NCBI GenBank assembly: GCA_013204155.1
Contig: JABMOK010000017.1
Location: forward strand, 1-50,810
Length of the DNA: 50,810 nt
Source of the DNA: Pseudohongiella sp.
GTDB lineage: Bacteria > Pseudomonadota > Gammaproteobacteria > Pseudomonadales > Pseudohongiellaceae
Reading direction: 5' to 3'
Position numbers and translations under genes: made by a program. Below, in pieces: positions 1 to 8,217 of this stretch. The number at the start of each line of letters is the position of its first letter. Position 1 is the first letter of the stretch. Under the pieces are notes generated by a model that saw nothing but the letters and a program-made list of their open reading frames with translations, did not search any database and was not told the origin of the DNA.

Positions 1-147
1 TCGTAATTTGGCTGAGCCAAATCCCTCTCCCCCTATGGGGCGCCTTGCAGGCGTCTGCGCAGCTTCGCTGCTGTGATTCGTAATTTGGCTGAGCCAAATC
101 CCTCTCCCCCTATGGGGCGCCTTGCAGGCGTCTGCGCAGCTCCGCTC
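1..147. repeat. Direct repeat, two copies of about 70-77 bp
   Basis: Two near-identical copies begin at 1 and 78, so the period is 77 bp. Each copy carries CCCCTATGGGG, a small palindrome, followed by GGCGTCTGCGCAGC. The copies differ only near their right ends (GCTTCGCTG against GCTCCGCTC). No open frame runs through them. They lie downstream of matB, whose stop is at 253, and could be part of a longer array cut by the window edge. Function unknown. Confidence 0.85.
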
Positions 148-252
148 CTTTCGAACCCCGACCAACTAGTTCGAAGCCTGTTGCTCTCAATTGGGCATTC
201 AAAAGGAGGCCTGGAGATAAACTCGGCCAGATAAGTAATCTGCTATTCGCGG

Positions 253-1737
253 CTACAGCAATTTCTTCAGATCCGGCTTCACCACTTTCCCCATGGCATT
301 TCGCGGCAGGGCATAGATCAGCCTAATCGCCTTGGGAATCTTGTACGAAGACATCTTGCCGTCGCACCAGTTCTTAAGATCGCTATACTCCATGCTTTTG
401 CCTGGTTTCAGTCCGATAAAAGCCAGCACCGATTCGCCCCAGGTTTCATCTTCGACGCCGATTACCGCGCACTCTGCAATATCTTCATGGGTTAACAATG
501 TGCCTTCAATTTCCAGTGCAGAGAGTTTATAGCCGCCGGATTTAATAATATCGATCGAAGACCTGCCCATGATTCGGTAGTAACCGTCTTCGATTACGGC
601 GACGTCGCCGGTGCAAAACCAGCCGTCATGAAAACTTTCGATGGTGGCTTTTTCGTTATCCCAATATTCGAGAAAAACATTGTCGCCCTTGATGCGTATT
701 TCCCCCGGGGTGTTTTCCTCCAGCACCGGATTATTATCTTCATCAAAAAGTTGTGCTTCAACACCAGGCAGTGGCTGACCCACATGGCCAGATCTTCTCT
801 CGCCATGGTAGGGATTGGAAAGTCCCATGCCAATTTCGGTCATGCCGTAGCGCTCTAACAAAATTTGACCCGTTAGTTCTTTCCATTGATCGAACAACTT
901 TACCGGGCAGGCGGCTGAGCCTGAAATATTTAAGCGCATGGGCCTGAAGCCGTCGCAAATTTTCTTAACTTCGGCTGCGTCGATCGTGTCGAAATATTGG
1001 ATGAGTTTTACATAGATAGTAGGCACCGCCATAAATACGTTATATGTGCCCGCTACAATCTCGGCGGTGATTTTTGGAATATCGAATTTAGAAAACAAAT
1101 GTACGGTGGCCCCGGCCCATAAACCACAACTGAGGATATTAATAATGCCGTGTATATGATGCACCGGTAGAAAAAGGGGGATGACATCGTCCTCGGTCCA
1201 GGACCAGGCTTCGATCAATGTTGTGATTTGCGCGGCAATTGTTTTGTGGGTACTAACTACGCCTTTCGGCTTATTGGTTGTGCCGCTGGTGAACAACATC
1301 ATCGCGCGACGATTCGGATCGATGTTAGGCAAGTCGCCGACTTCTTCGGCTAGCACGTCGTCGACAGAGAGCAATTCGATATTCATTTTTGCGCAAAGTT
1401 CACGCAGAGATTCCTGATATTTTCCATTGGCGATCATGCGGGTAACGCTGGCGCAAGAAAGATAATGATCTAACTCTGCAACGGCCGAGGACACATTTAA
1501 TGGCACCGCGATACCGCCCGCTCTCCATACCCCATGCATCGTAGTCACATAGTCCAGGCTCGCTGGCATAAAAAACGCGATACGTTCTTCCTGTAAATCT
1601 TCCCGGCCGTTGAGCAGGCCGGTGGCAAACTTGTCGATGCGTTGATTTACCTCGGCATAGCTATAGCGCGCGTCACCTTCGACCAGCGCTACCTTGGTAT
1701 TGTCGTCGTTTAAATGGGGGAAACTGCTTTCTGACAT
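253..1737 (-). CDS. matB: Malonyl-CoA synthetase (MatB-type acyl-CoA ligase)
   Basis: ATP-dependent ligase of the ANL superfamily, 494 aa, cytoplasmic, predicted to convert malonate, CoA and ATP to malonyl-CoA. The adenylation loop LFTSGTTNKPKG lies near residues 147-158, followed by YGMTEIGM, the TGD motif (CTGDVAVIEDGY) and the hinge GRSSIDIIKSGGYKLSALEIE region that is typical of MatB. The catalytic lysine sits close to the C-terminus in NAMGKVVK. Length fits MatB. The assignment to malonate rests on the motif and above all on the upstream madL-madM transporter genes on the same strand, 116 bp away. No malonyl-CoA decarboxylase (matA) is visible, so it may lie beyond the left edge or malonyl-CoA may feed lipid synthesis. 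A ligase for methylmalonate or another short dicarboxylate is possible. Confidence 0.85.
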   Translation of the reverse strand: MSESSFPHLNDDNTKVALVEGDARYSYAEVNQRIDKFATGLLNGREDLQEERIAFFMPASLDYVTTMHGVWRAGGIAVPLNVSSAVAELDHYLSCASVTRMIANGKYQESLRELCAKMNIELLSVDDVLAEEVGDLPNIDPNRRAMMLFTSGTTNKPKGVVSTHKTIAAQITTLIEAWSWTEDDVIPLFLPVHHIHGIINILSCGLWAGATVHLFSKFDIPKITAEIVAGTYNVFMAVPTIYVKLIQYFDTIDAAEVKKICDGFRPMRLNISGSAACPVKLFDQWKELTGQILLERYGMTEIGMGLSNPYHGERRSGHVGQPLPGVEAQLFDEDNNPVLEENTPGEIRIKGDNVFLEYWDNEKATIESFHDGWFCTGDVAVIEDGYYRIMGRSSIDIIKSGGYKLSALEIEGTLLTHEDIAECAVIGVEDETWGESVLAFIGLKPGKSMEYSDLKNWCDGKMSSYKIPKAIRLIYALPRNAMGKVVKPDLKKLL

Positions 1738-1790
1738 CTGTATAAGTCCGTCTTGTTTCTGTTGGTAGATTTCTGGTTATAGAAGTTTAA

Positions 1791-1811
1791 CTCTAGATAT
1801 TTCAACTAGAG
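1791..1811. promoter_or_regulatory. Inverted repeat in the madM-matB gap
   Basis: CTCTAG, nine bases, CTAGAG lies in the 116-bp gap between madM and matB. No T-run follows on the minus strand, so it is not an obvious terminator. It may be a regulator site or a processing hairpin that separates transporter and ligase expression. The six-base arms are short enough to occur by chance. Confidence 0.25.
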
Positions 1812-1853
1812 ATTTTCGGGCTAAAAAGTTCTCTCGTTTTTCAAAATCGGGCA

Positions 1854-2612
1854 TCACACCAGCGCACTCACGATAAAGAATAGTATCGACGGTCCCAGCA
1901 AGCATCCCACGCCGGTGTAAAAAGTAGCCGTCATGGCACCATAGGGTACCAGTTTGGGATCAGTCGCCGCGAGTCCGGCGGCAACGCCACTGGTCGTACC
2001 CATCAAACCACCGAACACCATGGCAGATCGAGGATTGTCGAGACCAATCGTCTTGGCAATCATCGGCGTGCCAATCATCACCAGAATGGATTTTATCAGA
2101 CCAGCGGCAACGCTGAGTGCAATGACATCAGAACTGGCACCGAGTGCGGAACCGGTTACCGGGCCGACGATATACGTCACCGCACCCGCTCCAATGGTGG
2201 TTATCGCAACCGGGTCTGTGTAGCCATACATTACCGCCACGACGGCGCCGACTATAAAAGACACAATCACCCCGGCGAAAATGGAGACAACGCCGGCCAT
2301 ACCCGCCTTCTTTAATTCACCGAGCTTAACGCCGAAAGCCGTGGCGACGATGGCGAAGTCGCGCATCATGCCGCCGCCCATGAGGCCGATGCCACCTAGC
2401 AGGGTGATATCGGCGACACCAGTGCTACCGCCGGTGGCGCGGCCACCAAAATAGGCGGCGAGCAGACCTAGCGCAATAGCGATAGCGGAGCCGTGGATGC
2501 GCCCGTTGGTTAACTTGTCGGCGACGAAATAGGAGAGCCAAATGGTAACGCCGACGACGGCGAAGGCAACAATCAAGGAGTTTCTAACAAATACTGTCTC
2601 GAAAATTTCCAT
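1854..2612 (-). CDS. madM: Malonate transporter subunit MadM
   Basis: Integral inner-membrane protein of 252 aa, almost entirely hydrophobic with many Gly/Ala-rich helices. It is the large subunit of the two-component Na+-linked malonate carrier MadLM. The stretch GGIGLMGGGMMRDFAIVATA and the region around LGELKKAGMAG match the MadM family as I know it, and the length is right (about 250 aa). Its ATG overlaps the madL stop by one base (TAATG), so translation is probably coupled. Together with MatB it forms a malonate uptake and activation route. Confidence 0.85.
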   Translation of the reverse strand: MEIFETVFVRNSLIVAFAVVGVTIWLSYFVADKLTNGRIHGSAIAIALGLLAAYFGGRATGGSTGVADITLLGGIGLMGGGMMRDFAIVATAFGVKLGELKKAGMAGVVSIFAGVIVSFIVGAVVAVMYGYTDPVAITTIGAGAVTYIVGPVTGSALGASSDVIALSVAAGLIKSILVMIGTPMIAKTIGLDNPRSAMVFGGLMGTTSGVAAGLAATDPKLVPYGAMTATFYTGVGCLLGPSILFFIVSALV

Positions 2613-3001
2613 TAGACTATTTCCTCCTGCTCTGACTCCACACTTGTGGAGGCGCCGATCTTACTGATTACCGGGACCAGGGCAAAGCTGACCACCACCG
2701 CGGCGACCCCGGCAACCACGGCCAACATGCCGCCCTCGAAGGCGGCGACAACATTCTGTCTGGCCGCCATCGCGACCACGATCGGGATATACATGGCACT
2801 CCAAAATTGAATGCCGGCGCCAGATACGCCATCTACCAGGCTCTTGAATTTAGCAGAGTTGCTGGCCAGAACCAGAAACAGCATGGCAATACCGACACCG
2901 CCGACATTGGCTTGAACGTCGAGTGCGATACCGAGGACTTCGCCAATCAACATGCCCAGAATGAGGCAGGCGGACAGCAGGGCTACACCGTAAACAATCA
3001 T
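2612..3001 (-). CDS. madL: Malonate transporter subunit MadL
   Basis: Small membrane protein of 129 aa with about four hydrophobic segments. The N-terminal part, VYGVALLSACLILGMLIGEV, then the NVGGVGIAMLFLVL segment, is characteristic of MadL, the small subunit of the malonate carrier. It ends with a short charged tail (ESEQEEIV). It is the first gene of the minus-strand malonate operon, and its promoter must lie in the 288-bp divergent region before the PQQ dehydrogenase gene. No linked regulator gene (MatR or MdcY type) is present here. Confidence 0.85.
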   Translation of the reverse strand: MIVYGVALLSACLILGMLIGEVLGIALDVQANVGGVGIAMLFLVLASNSAKFKSLVDGVSGAGIQFWSAMYIPIVVAMAARQNVVAAFEGGMLAVVAGVAAVVVSFALVPVISKIGASTSVESEQEEIV

Positions 3002-3289
3002 TATTCTTATCCTTATTTTCTGTGCCGCAATTAGCGGTGAGTGCTGTTAAAGTGGGGCTGATGATATGACGCAGTCGGGTTTTGTGCAATTTAGCGTAAT
3101 CGCCGGCCAAATGAGCGAATTTGATTGGGATTTAGCGTATTGTACGGCTTCCGAATTGACAGTGCAGGGCGGTTTATAGCTTAATTGTGCTCCGGTCAGC
3201 TGCGGCTCAGGGAACAACGCCAAGCATTACGCGTCACAGGTGACGGCCGCAACAACAGCAGGTTTCAATTGTTTTAAAAGGGTTTTCAA
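3002..3289. promoter_or_regulatory. Divergent promoter region, madL / PQQ dehydrogenase
   Basis: The 288 bp between the two outward-facing operons must hold both promoters. A TTGACA box lies at 3156-3161 on the plus strand, but no convincing -10 box follows at 16-18 bp. AAAGGG about 9 bp before the ATG at 3290 serves as ribosome binding site for the dehydrogenase. No strong operator palindrome was recognised. Confidence 0.45.
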
Positions 3290-4930
3290 ATGACTAAATT
3301 TACCACCTCATTCCTCACGCTTCTTTTGAGTATCAGCCTGTTCTCCTCGGCGGCCTCGGCTCAAAATGTGACAACGGACATCTTGCAAAGTGCTCAGGAT
3401 TATTCCGATCGCTGGGTCACTTACGGCAAGAACTACGGCGCCTGGCGCTATATGCCCGATGCTCAAGTTAACCGTGAGACAGTTGCCAATCTGCGGCCGG
3501 TGTGGATTAAACAGACGGGTGTGACCGGTGGTGCCTTCGAGGTGACGGCGCTGGTCAATGATGGCCGCATGTATCTGACTACCGCTAATAGTCATCTAAT
3601 CGTAGTAGATCCTTTGACCGGCGATGAGCTATGGCGCTACGACCACGATTTCGAAAACGTTGACCTCTGCTGCGGCCCCCATAATCGCGGGGTTGGCCTG
3701 TATGAAGACAAGGTATTTTACGGCACGCTGGATGCGCATTTGCTGGCTTTCGATGCGGCTACGGGCATCCAGTTATGGGATGCCGAAGTAGGCGATCATC
3801 GCGAGTCATTCTCGGTGACAGGTGCCCCTCTGGTGGTTAAAGATATGGTGTTGATCGGTGTAGGCGGCGGTGAATACGGCATTCGCGGCTATATCGATGC
3901 CTACGATGTCAACACCGGTGAGCGTCGCTGGCGCTTCTATACCACGGCTGGCGAAGGTGAGGCCGGTAATGAAACCTGGGAAGGCGATTCCTGGAAAACC
4001 GGTGGTGCTCCGACCTGGGTAACCGGCACCTACGATCCGGAGACCGACATGGTGTTTTGGGGAACCGGAAACCCGTGGCCTGATATCAACAACAACGTGC
4101 GTGCTGGTGATAACCTGTATTCCAACTCTGTGGTTGCCCTGGACGCCGATTCGGGCGAATTGCGCTGGTATTTCCAGACCTCTCCGCGCGACGAGTTTGA
4201 TCACGATTCAACTTCCGAGCCGATGATCATCGAAGAAATGTTCGAAGGTCAGATGCGCAAGATGATTGTGCAGGTTTCTCGTAATGGTCACGTGTACGCG
4301 CTCGATCGTATGAATGGCGATTTTTTGTATGCGGGCGAATACACCAGGGTTAACTGGGCCGAGCGCGATGAGCGAGGCAAGCCGGTGCTTAAAGAGTCCC
4401 TGTATGAACCTGCCGACACAATGATATTCCCGGGTCTGTATGGTGGTAAGAACTGGCCACCGGCATCCTACAGTCCCGATACACACATGCTTTATATTCC
4501 AACTACGGAATGGGGAACCCGGTTTATTCGCCGCGAAGGCGAGGCGCGATCCGGCACCATGGATCTCGGTGGTATTCCGCAATTTGATACCTCCGGTACT
4601 GGCTGGGTAGTCGCCTTCAATATGCTGACCGGTGATATCGCCTGGCAACGAGAGATGCCCGGTAATTTCAATTGGGCAGGTACCTTGTCCACCGGTGGCG
4701 GCCTGGTATTTTCCGGCGCGCCTGACGGGCATGTGTATGCGATGAATGATGAAACCGGAGAGGTACTTTGGAAATTCCAAACAGGTAGTGGTATCTATGC
4801 GCCGCCTACAAGTTTTACCATCGATGGTAAGCAGTACATAGGTGTTGCATCGGGTACGCGTAATCCTGCCAGCCGAGAAGGTGTGGCAACGGGTATTTCG
4901 CCGGGTAACTATATTTTATTCAGTCTATAG
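3290..4930 (+). CDS. Periplasmic PQQ-dependent alcohol dehydrogenase, lanthanide-type ligands
   Basis: Quinoprotein of 546 aa with a Sec signal peptide (residues 1-24, ending SAASA) and an eight-blade propeller fold implied by repeated blade motifs such as DAATGIQLWD, DVNTGERRWRF and DETGEVLWKF. The vicinal cysteine pair that forms the ring disulfide over PQQ is C127-C128. Metal and catalytic positions align with methanol dehydrogenases as E195 (GGGEYGIRG), N261 (GTGNPWP) and D304 in DEFDHD. D306, two residues after the catalytic Asp, occupies the position that in XoxF and ExaF enzymes ligates a lanthanide and is Ala in calcium MxaF. It therefore looks lanthanide-dependent. The diheme cytochrome 20 bp downstream is the likely electron acceptor. 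The alcohol or aldehyde substrate cannot be read from sequence. No pqq biosynthesis gene is present here. Confidence 0.85.
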   Translation: MTKFTTSFLTLLLSISLFSSAASAQNVTTDILQSAQDYSDRWVTYGKNYGAWRYMPDAQVNRETVANLRPVWIKQTGVTGGAFEVTALVNDGRMYLTTANSHLIVVDPLTGDELWRYDHDFENVDLCCGPHNRGVGLYEDKVFYGTLDAHLLAFDAATGIQLWDAEVGDHRESFSVTGAPLVVKDMVLIGVGGGEYGIRGYIDAYDVNTGERRWRFYTTAGEGEAGNETWEGDSWKTGGAPTWVTGTYDPETDMVFWGTGNPWPDINNNVRAGDNLYSNSVVALDADSGELRWYFQTSPRDEFDHDSTSEPMIIEEMFEGQMRKMIVQVSRNGHVYALDRMNGDFLYAGEYTRVNWAERDERGKPVLKESLYEPADTMIFPGLYGGKNWPPASYSPDTHMLYIPTTEWGTRFIRREGEARSGTMDLGGIPQFDTSGTGWVVAFNMLTGDIAWQREMPGNFNWAGTLSTGGGLVFSGAPDGHVYAMNDETGEVLWKFQTGSGIYAPPTSFTIDGKQYIGVASGTRNPASREGVATGISPGNYILFSL

Positions 4931-4950
4931 CTGATTTGTAGAGTAGGTGT

Positions 4951-5754
4951 ATGAAGTTTCAATCGGGTGTTTTGAAGGGATTGCTTATCAAACGGTTTGT
5001 AATAAAGACCTTGGCGGGGATAGTCGTGAGTTTGCTGTCCTTCTCGGTTTATTCCGGCGTCGGCGAAGGCCAGGAATTATATAATGCCTATTGTCAGCTT
5101 TGTCATGGTGGCTTGGGTGAAGGTCAGGTAATGGGGAAGCCATTAACTGACGCGATGGCAAACCGATTATCCGATCAAGATTTACTTGCGGTGATTACTG
5201 ATGGCCGTTCTGGAACGGGTATGGCGGCCTGGGGTGGATCTTTAAGTGAAACTGAGATCTTCGACGTAGGCAGTTATATTCGCAATCTTCAGGGCAAGCC
5301 CGCGTTGAATTTGAACGACAATGATTCCGGCCCAAGTGATGATCCTGTCGTGCTCGCTGGAGAGCAGCTATTTAATAGTTCGGCTGGCTGTGCGACTTGT
5401 CATTCCTATGGCGATCAGGGCGGAAGCATTGGCCCCTCACTGGATGGTTTATCCAGTCGCCTGGACAATGACGCCTTAATGCAAGCCTTGCTCAGTCCAT
5501 CCGCTTCCATCGCAAGCGGTTATGAGGCAAAGGTCATAGAGCAGAACGATGGTACGCGGATTAGCGGACGCTTTCGCAACGATTCCGAACTGGCCGTTCA
5601 AATTCAGAGCGAAGATGGTCGGCGTTGGGTAACCTATTTCAAGGACCGGGTAAAATCGATTTCAGATTCCCCTGAATCATTGATGCCTGACCGTTATGCT
5701 AGTCTGGGCGCACAGGAGCAGGAACAATTATTAGCGTTTCTGAAATCTCTGTAA
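4951..5754 (+). CDS. Periplasmic diheme cytochrome c
   Basis: Protein of 267 aa with an N-terminal export signal (hydrophobic core IVVSLLSFSVYSG near residues 25-37) and two CxxCH heme sites, CQLCH near residue 48 and CATCH near residue 147. The first domain is a class I mono-heme fold with a likely axial Met in GMAAWGG. The second resembles the heme-binding domain (TIGR02603 type) often found in PVC-group proteins, with GPSLDGLSSR, LLSPSASIASGYEA and a final AFLKSL helix. It follows the PQQ dehydrogenase by 20 bp in the same direction and probably shuttles electrons from it to the terminal oxidase branch. The pair ends at the terminator at 5893. Confidence 0.85.
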   Translation: MKFQSGVLKGLLIKRFVIKTLAGIVVSLLSFSVYSGVGEGQELYNAYCQLCHGGLGEGQVMGKPLTDAMANRLSDQDLLAVITDGRSGTGMAAWGGSLSETEIFDVGSYIRNLQGKPALNLNDNDSGPSDDPVVLAGEQLFNSSAGCATCHSYGDQGGSIGPSLDGLSSRLDNDALMQALLSPSASIASGYEAKVIEQNDGTRISGRFRNDSELAVQIQSEDGRRWVTYFKDRVKSISDSPESLMPDRYASLGAQEQEQLLAFLKSL

Positions 5755-5807
5755 GGCGAAAACACAAGGAGTGGTTCCAGTTATGGATCCCCGTGTGCAA
5801 TGACGTT

Positions 5808-5847
5808 GAATTGTTCTTGTCTGAATTGTTCTTGTCTGAATTGTTCG
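5808..5847. repeat. Short tandem repeat, 15 bp x 2.7
   Basis: The unit GAATTGTTCTTGTCT starts at 5808 and 5823, with a partial third copy at 5838. It lies between the cytochrome stop and the terminator hairpin, in the 3' untranslated part of the dehydrogenase operon. Probably slippage; no function seen. Confidence 0.85.
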
Positions 5848-5892
5848 TGATAGTTAAGCGTAATCAAAAATTCTAAGCAGTAATAATCGATA

Positions 5893-5916
5893 GAGATGCC
5901 TTGCTCAAGGCATCTC
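5893..5916 (+). terminator. Rho-independent terminator after the PQQ/cytochrome operon
   Basis: Perfect 11-bp stem GAGATGCCTTG / CAAGGCATCTC with a two-base gap (CT), followed by TTATTATT. It would end the dehydrogenase-cytochrome transcript. An ATG at 5896 lies inside the stem and is in frame with mscS, but the hairpin makes it an unlikely start. Confidence 0.8.
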
Positions 5917-5952
5917 TTATTATTCATAGCCAGAAATCAATTGGGTGTAATT

Positions 5953-6765
5953 ATGGAATTCGATGTCGCATCACTTGCTGTATTGGCTGTCGACTATGGC
6001 ATGCAATTAGTCCTTGCCAGTGCGACACTGGTTATAGGTCTTTATGTCGTCAAGATTATTGTCGGTGTTCTTGGCAGGGTATTCGAAAAGAGCAATGTCG
6101 ATCTTTCGTTGCGGGGCTTTCTGAGAAGTATGGCCTCCATGCTTCTCAAAGTCATGGTGTATATCACGGCGCTGGGTGTATTGGGCGTCGAAATGACCTC
6201 GTTTATTGCCATCCTGGCCGCCGCGGGTTTGGCCGTCGGCATGGCTCTATCGGGAACGCTGCAGAATTTTGCCGGTGGAGTAATGATTCTTCTATTTAGG
6301 CCATATAAGGTTGGTGATGTTATAGAGGCTCAGGGTTATACGGGATCGGTAAAAGATATCCAGATATTTGTAACTATATTGAATACGCCGGATAACAAAA
6401 CTGTGCTGATTCCTAATGGTGGACTGGCAAATGGATCGATGACTAATTATTCGACGCAAACGACGCGCCGTGTGGACTGGACTTTTTCAATCGCCTATGG
6501 CGATGACATTGATAGAGCTTATGCTGTGTTGAATCGATTGCTTGTAGCGGATGAGCGAATACTAAAAGTTCCCGAACACTTCATTGCGCTGTCAGAGTTG
6601 GCCGCGAGTTCGGTTAATATCGTGGTAAGAGCGTGGGTAAATACAGCAGACTACTGGGCCGTGTATTACAAAATGAACGAAGAAGTCTATCGAGCATTTG
6701 CTGATGAAGGTCTCTCTATACCCTTTCCGCAAATGGGTGTGCATGTGCAAAAAGTGGATAGCTGA
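5953..6765 (+). CDS. mscS: Small-conductance mechanosensitive channel, MscS family
   Basis: Inner-membrane channel of 270 aa that opens under membrane tension to release solutes during hypo-osmotic shock. Three hydrophobic segments fill the first 120 residues. The third, pore-lining helix is Gly/Ala-rich (AAAGLAVGMALSGTLQNFAGG) as in MscS TM3. The beta domain follows with FRPYKVGDVIEAQGYTG and the family hallmark VLIPNGGLANGSMTNYS, then the C-terminal alpha/beta domain. I start at 5953 because MEFDVASL is a normal N-terminus and the earlier in-frame ATG at 5896 sits inside the terminator hairpin. It is probably monocistronic. Confidence 0.9.
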   Translation: MEFDVASLAVLAVDYGMQLVLASATLVIGLYVVKIIVGVLGRVFEKSNVDLSLRGFLRSMASMLLKVMVYITALGVLGVEMTSFIAILAAAGLAVGMALSGTLQNFAGGVMILLFRPYKVGDVIEAQGYTGSVKDIQIFVTILNTPDNKTVLIPNGGLANGSMTNYSTQTTRRVDWTFSIAYGDDIDRAYAVLNRLLVADERILKVPEHFIALSELAASSVNIVVRAWVNTADYWAVYYKMNEEVYRAFADEGLSIPFPQMGVHVQKVDS

Positions 6766-7163
6766 GCAAGTCAGGCCCGAGACAAAGGGGGCAGAAGCGC
6801 ACATCAATCACCCTGGTTTCAGCAAATTCTCTAATATAGTAAAGTAATACCTTTACTAATAGAGCCTCGCGACATAGAACAGCATGGCACCGCCCATTTT
6901 TGTACTCGATATAGGGGTGCGCGGTCTCAAAGTCACCCGGGTTGTTTTTTTTTGGACTATTTCAGCGCAGTGATTCGAAAGATTGATATAGGTCAACGGT
7001 AAGGAATATCGACTATGGTTTCATACACCTACGCGCTCTGGCGACGAAAGACGCTGGCATGAATTGTCAGCAGAGGCAGGCGCAAACGCTTATCCGTTAC
7101 TTCTCATGCTGTTTGACGCGCATGTCGAATGAGAGAGTAGCCCACCGTGTCTCAAGCAGGGAC

Positions 7164-7190
7164 GGGGCTGTTGCAAGACCGGGCAGCCCC
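7164..7190 (+). terminator. Orphan rho-independent terminator
   Basis: Seven-bp GC-rich stem GGGGCTG / CAGCCCC with a 13-base loop, followed by ACTTTTTTG. It faces the plus strand, although the nearest plus-strand gene, mscS, stops about 400 bp earlier and the next gene runs on the minus strand. It could end a long mscS 3' UTR or an unannotated small RNA. Confidence 0.7.
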
Positions 7191-7252
7191 ACTTTTTTGC
7201 CTCGAATTTAGCGTCAATCCAACTACATCCCAGGTCGTAGTCTGTTTTATCT

Positions 7253-7276
7253 CTCCCTCTCCCTCTCCCTCTCCCT
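7253..7276. repeat. CTCCCT hexanucleotide repeat (4 units plus flanks)
   Basis: Four perfect CTCCCT units with pyrimidine-rich flanks, followed by TATCTCTAGGGG. It is a strand-asymmetric simple repeat downstream of the M48 protease gene. It may vary in copy number by slippage. Confidence 0.9.
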
Positions 7277-7367
7277 CTATCTCTAGGGGCAGGCTATGAT
7301 AAATCGGCGTGGGGCGAAAATCATAAATCGAGGCAGGTTTAAAGCGGGAAGATTTGCATCCTCTTTA

Positions 7368-8156
7368 TCAGGGTAGACAGTCCGGATTTAGTCCTTTGGC
7401 ATTGGCCGACTGGCGCAGTGCGTTTGCCGCACCCATCAGGCTGCGTAATTCCGCCATTCGAGAGTTTGGTGACGGGTGAGTTGACAATAATTCTGCTGGG
7501 CGCGGTCCACCGTCTACGCTCATGTTCTGCCACAGAGTAATGCTTTCCTGTGGATCGAAGCCGGCCTCTGCCATAAGTATGACGCCGATGGAATCGGCCT
7601 CGCTTTCCTGTATTCGATTGAAGGGAAGAAACAATCCCAGTTGTGTCCCCGCATCTAACACTTGCAAGTTGGTGTCAGATACCCCGAAAATTTGCGCGGC
7701 CGCAACACCGACGTCGCGCAATACTGATTGGCTCGCACGTTCATTGCCGTGATTGGCCAACACATGACCTACTTCATGGGCCATCACCGCCGCCAATTGA
7801 TGTTGGTTCTGCGCGACAGAGAACAAACCATTATAGACACCGATTTTACCGCCAGGGAGGGCGAAGGCATTGGCTTGCTCATTGTCGAATACGGTGACTT
7901 CCCACGCAGAGCTGCCGCGCTGATCTTCATTCAGGGCGGCAACGACATAGTTGGCGACACATTGCGCATAGCGAGTTTCTCGGAGATTGCTTGTCTGCGG
8001 TAATTCGCTCTGCATCTGGCGATAGGCGCTGACGCCCTGTTGCGCCATCTCGGCGTCTGAGTAGAGCACGACTTGACGTCTGTTCAGAGGCGAGCTTGCG
8101 CAGGCGCCGAGCAGACTCAAAAAAATGCAAAGTTGAATCGTCTGGAAGTTTTTCAT
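7368..8156 (-). CDS. M48-family zinc metalloprotease lipoprotein
   Basis: Protein of 262 aa with a lipoprotein signal peptide whose lipobox is LLGAC (lipidated Cys19), so it is probably anchored in the outer membrane facing the periplasm. The zinc motif HEVGH (residues 127-131) and the downstream ESEAD motif near residues 184-188 define peptidase family M48. Size and layout resemble the LoiP/YcaL group of envelope quality-control proteases, without the TPR domain of BepA. The segment NAFALPGGKIGVYNG is the usual strand preceding the active site. It is followed upstream by a secreted protein gene on the same strand, 61 bp away. Confidence 0.88.
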   Translation of the reverse strand: MKNFQTIQLCIFLSLLGACASSPLNRRQVVLYSDAEMAQQGVSAYRQMQSELPQTSNLRETRYAQCVANYVVAALNEDQRGSSAWEVTVFDNEQANAFALPGGKIGVYNGLFSVAQNQHQLAAVMAHEVGHVLANHGNERASQSVLRDVGVAAAQIFGVSDTNLQVLDAGTQLGLFLPFNRIQESEADSIGVILMAEAGFDPQESITLWQNMSVDGGPRPAELLSTHPSPNSRMAELRSLMGAANALRQSANAKGLNPDCLP

Positions 8157-8217
8157 GGTCTTCTATAGCGCAATGATGATCATCACGATAAGCCTAGCGC
8201 AGTACAGCAACAATCTG

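Larger units (their letters stand above)
6766..7367. other. 600-bp region without a recognisable protein gene
   Basis: No convincing protein gene is seen. The region holds a perfect inverted repeat AGTAAAG / CTTTACT at 6838-6857, a GGGTG / CACCC hairpin at 6915-6938 followed a few bases later by a run of nine T (6945-6953), a strong terminator-like hairpin at 7164-7190 and a CTCCCT tandem repeat at 7253-7276. A non-coding transcript ending at 7190 is possible. mscS ends about 400 bp before that terminator. Confidence 0.5.

Noticed and set aside
3156-3180. Sigma-70 promoter at TTGACA for the PQQ dehydrogenase
   Set aside because: No -10 box at proper spacing follows; TATAGC is only 13 bp away, so I did not call a promoter there.
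3806-4780. Minus-strand open frames of 130-190 codons inside the first PQQ dehydrogenase gene
   Set aside because: The plus-strand protein has signal peptide, blade repeats and all active-site residues; the antisense frames show no domain.
5896-5952. N-terminal extension of MscS from ATG 5896
   Set aside because: The ATG is within a perfect terminator stem, and the added residues do not resemble the family.
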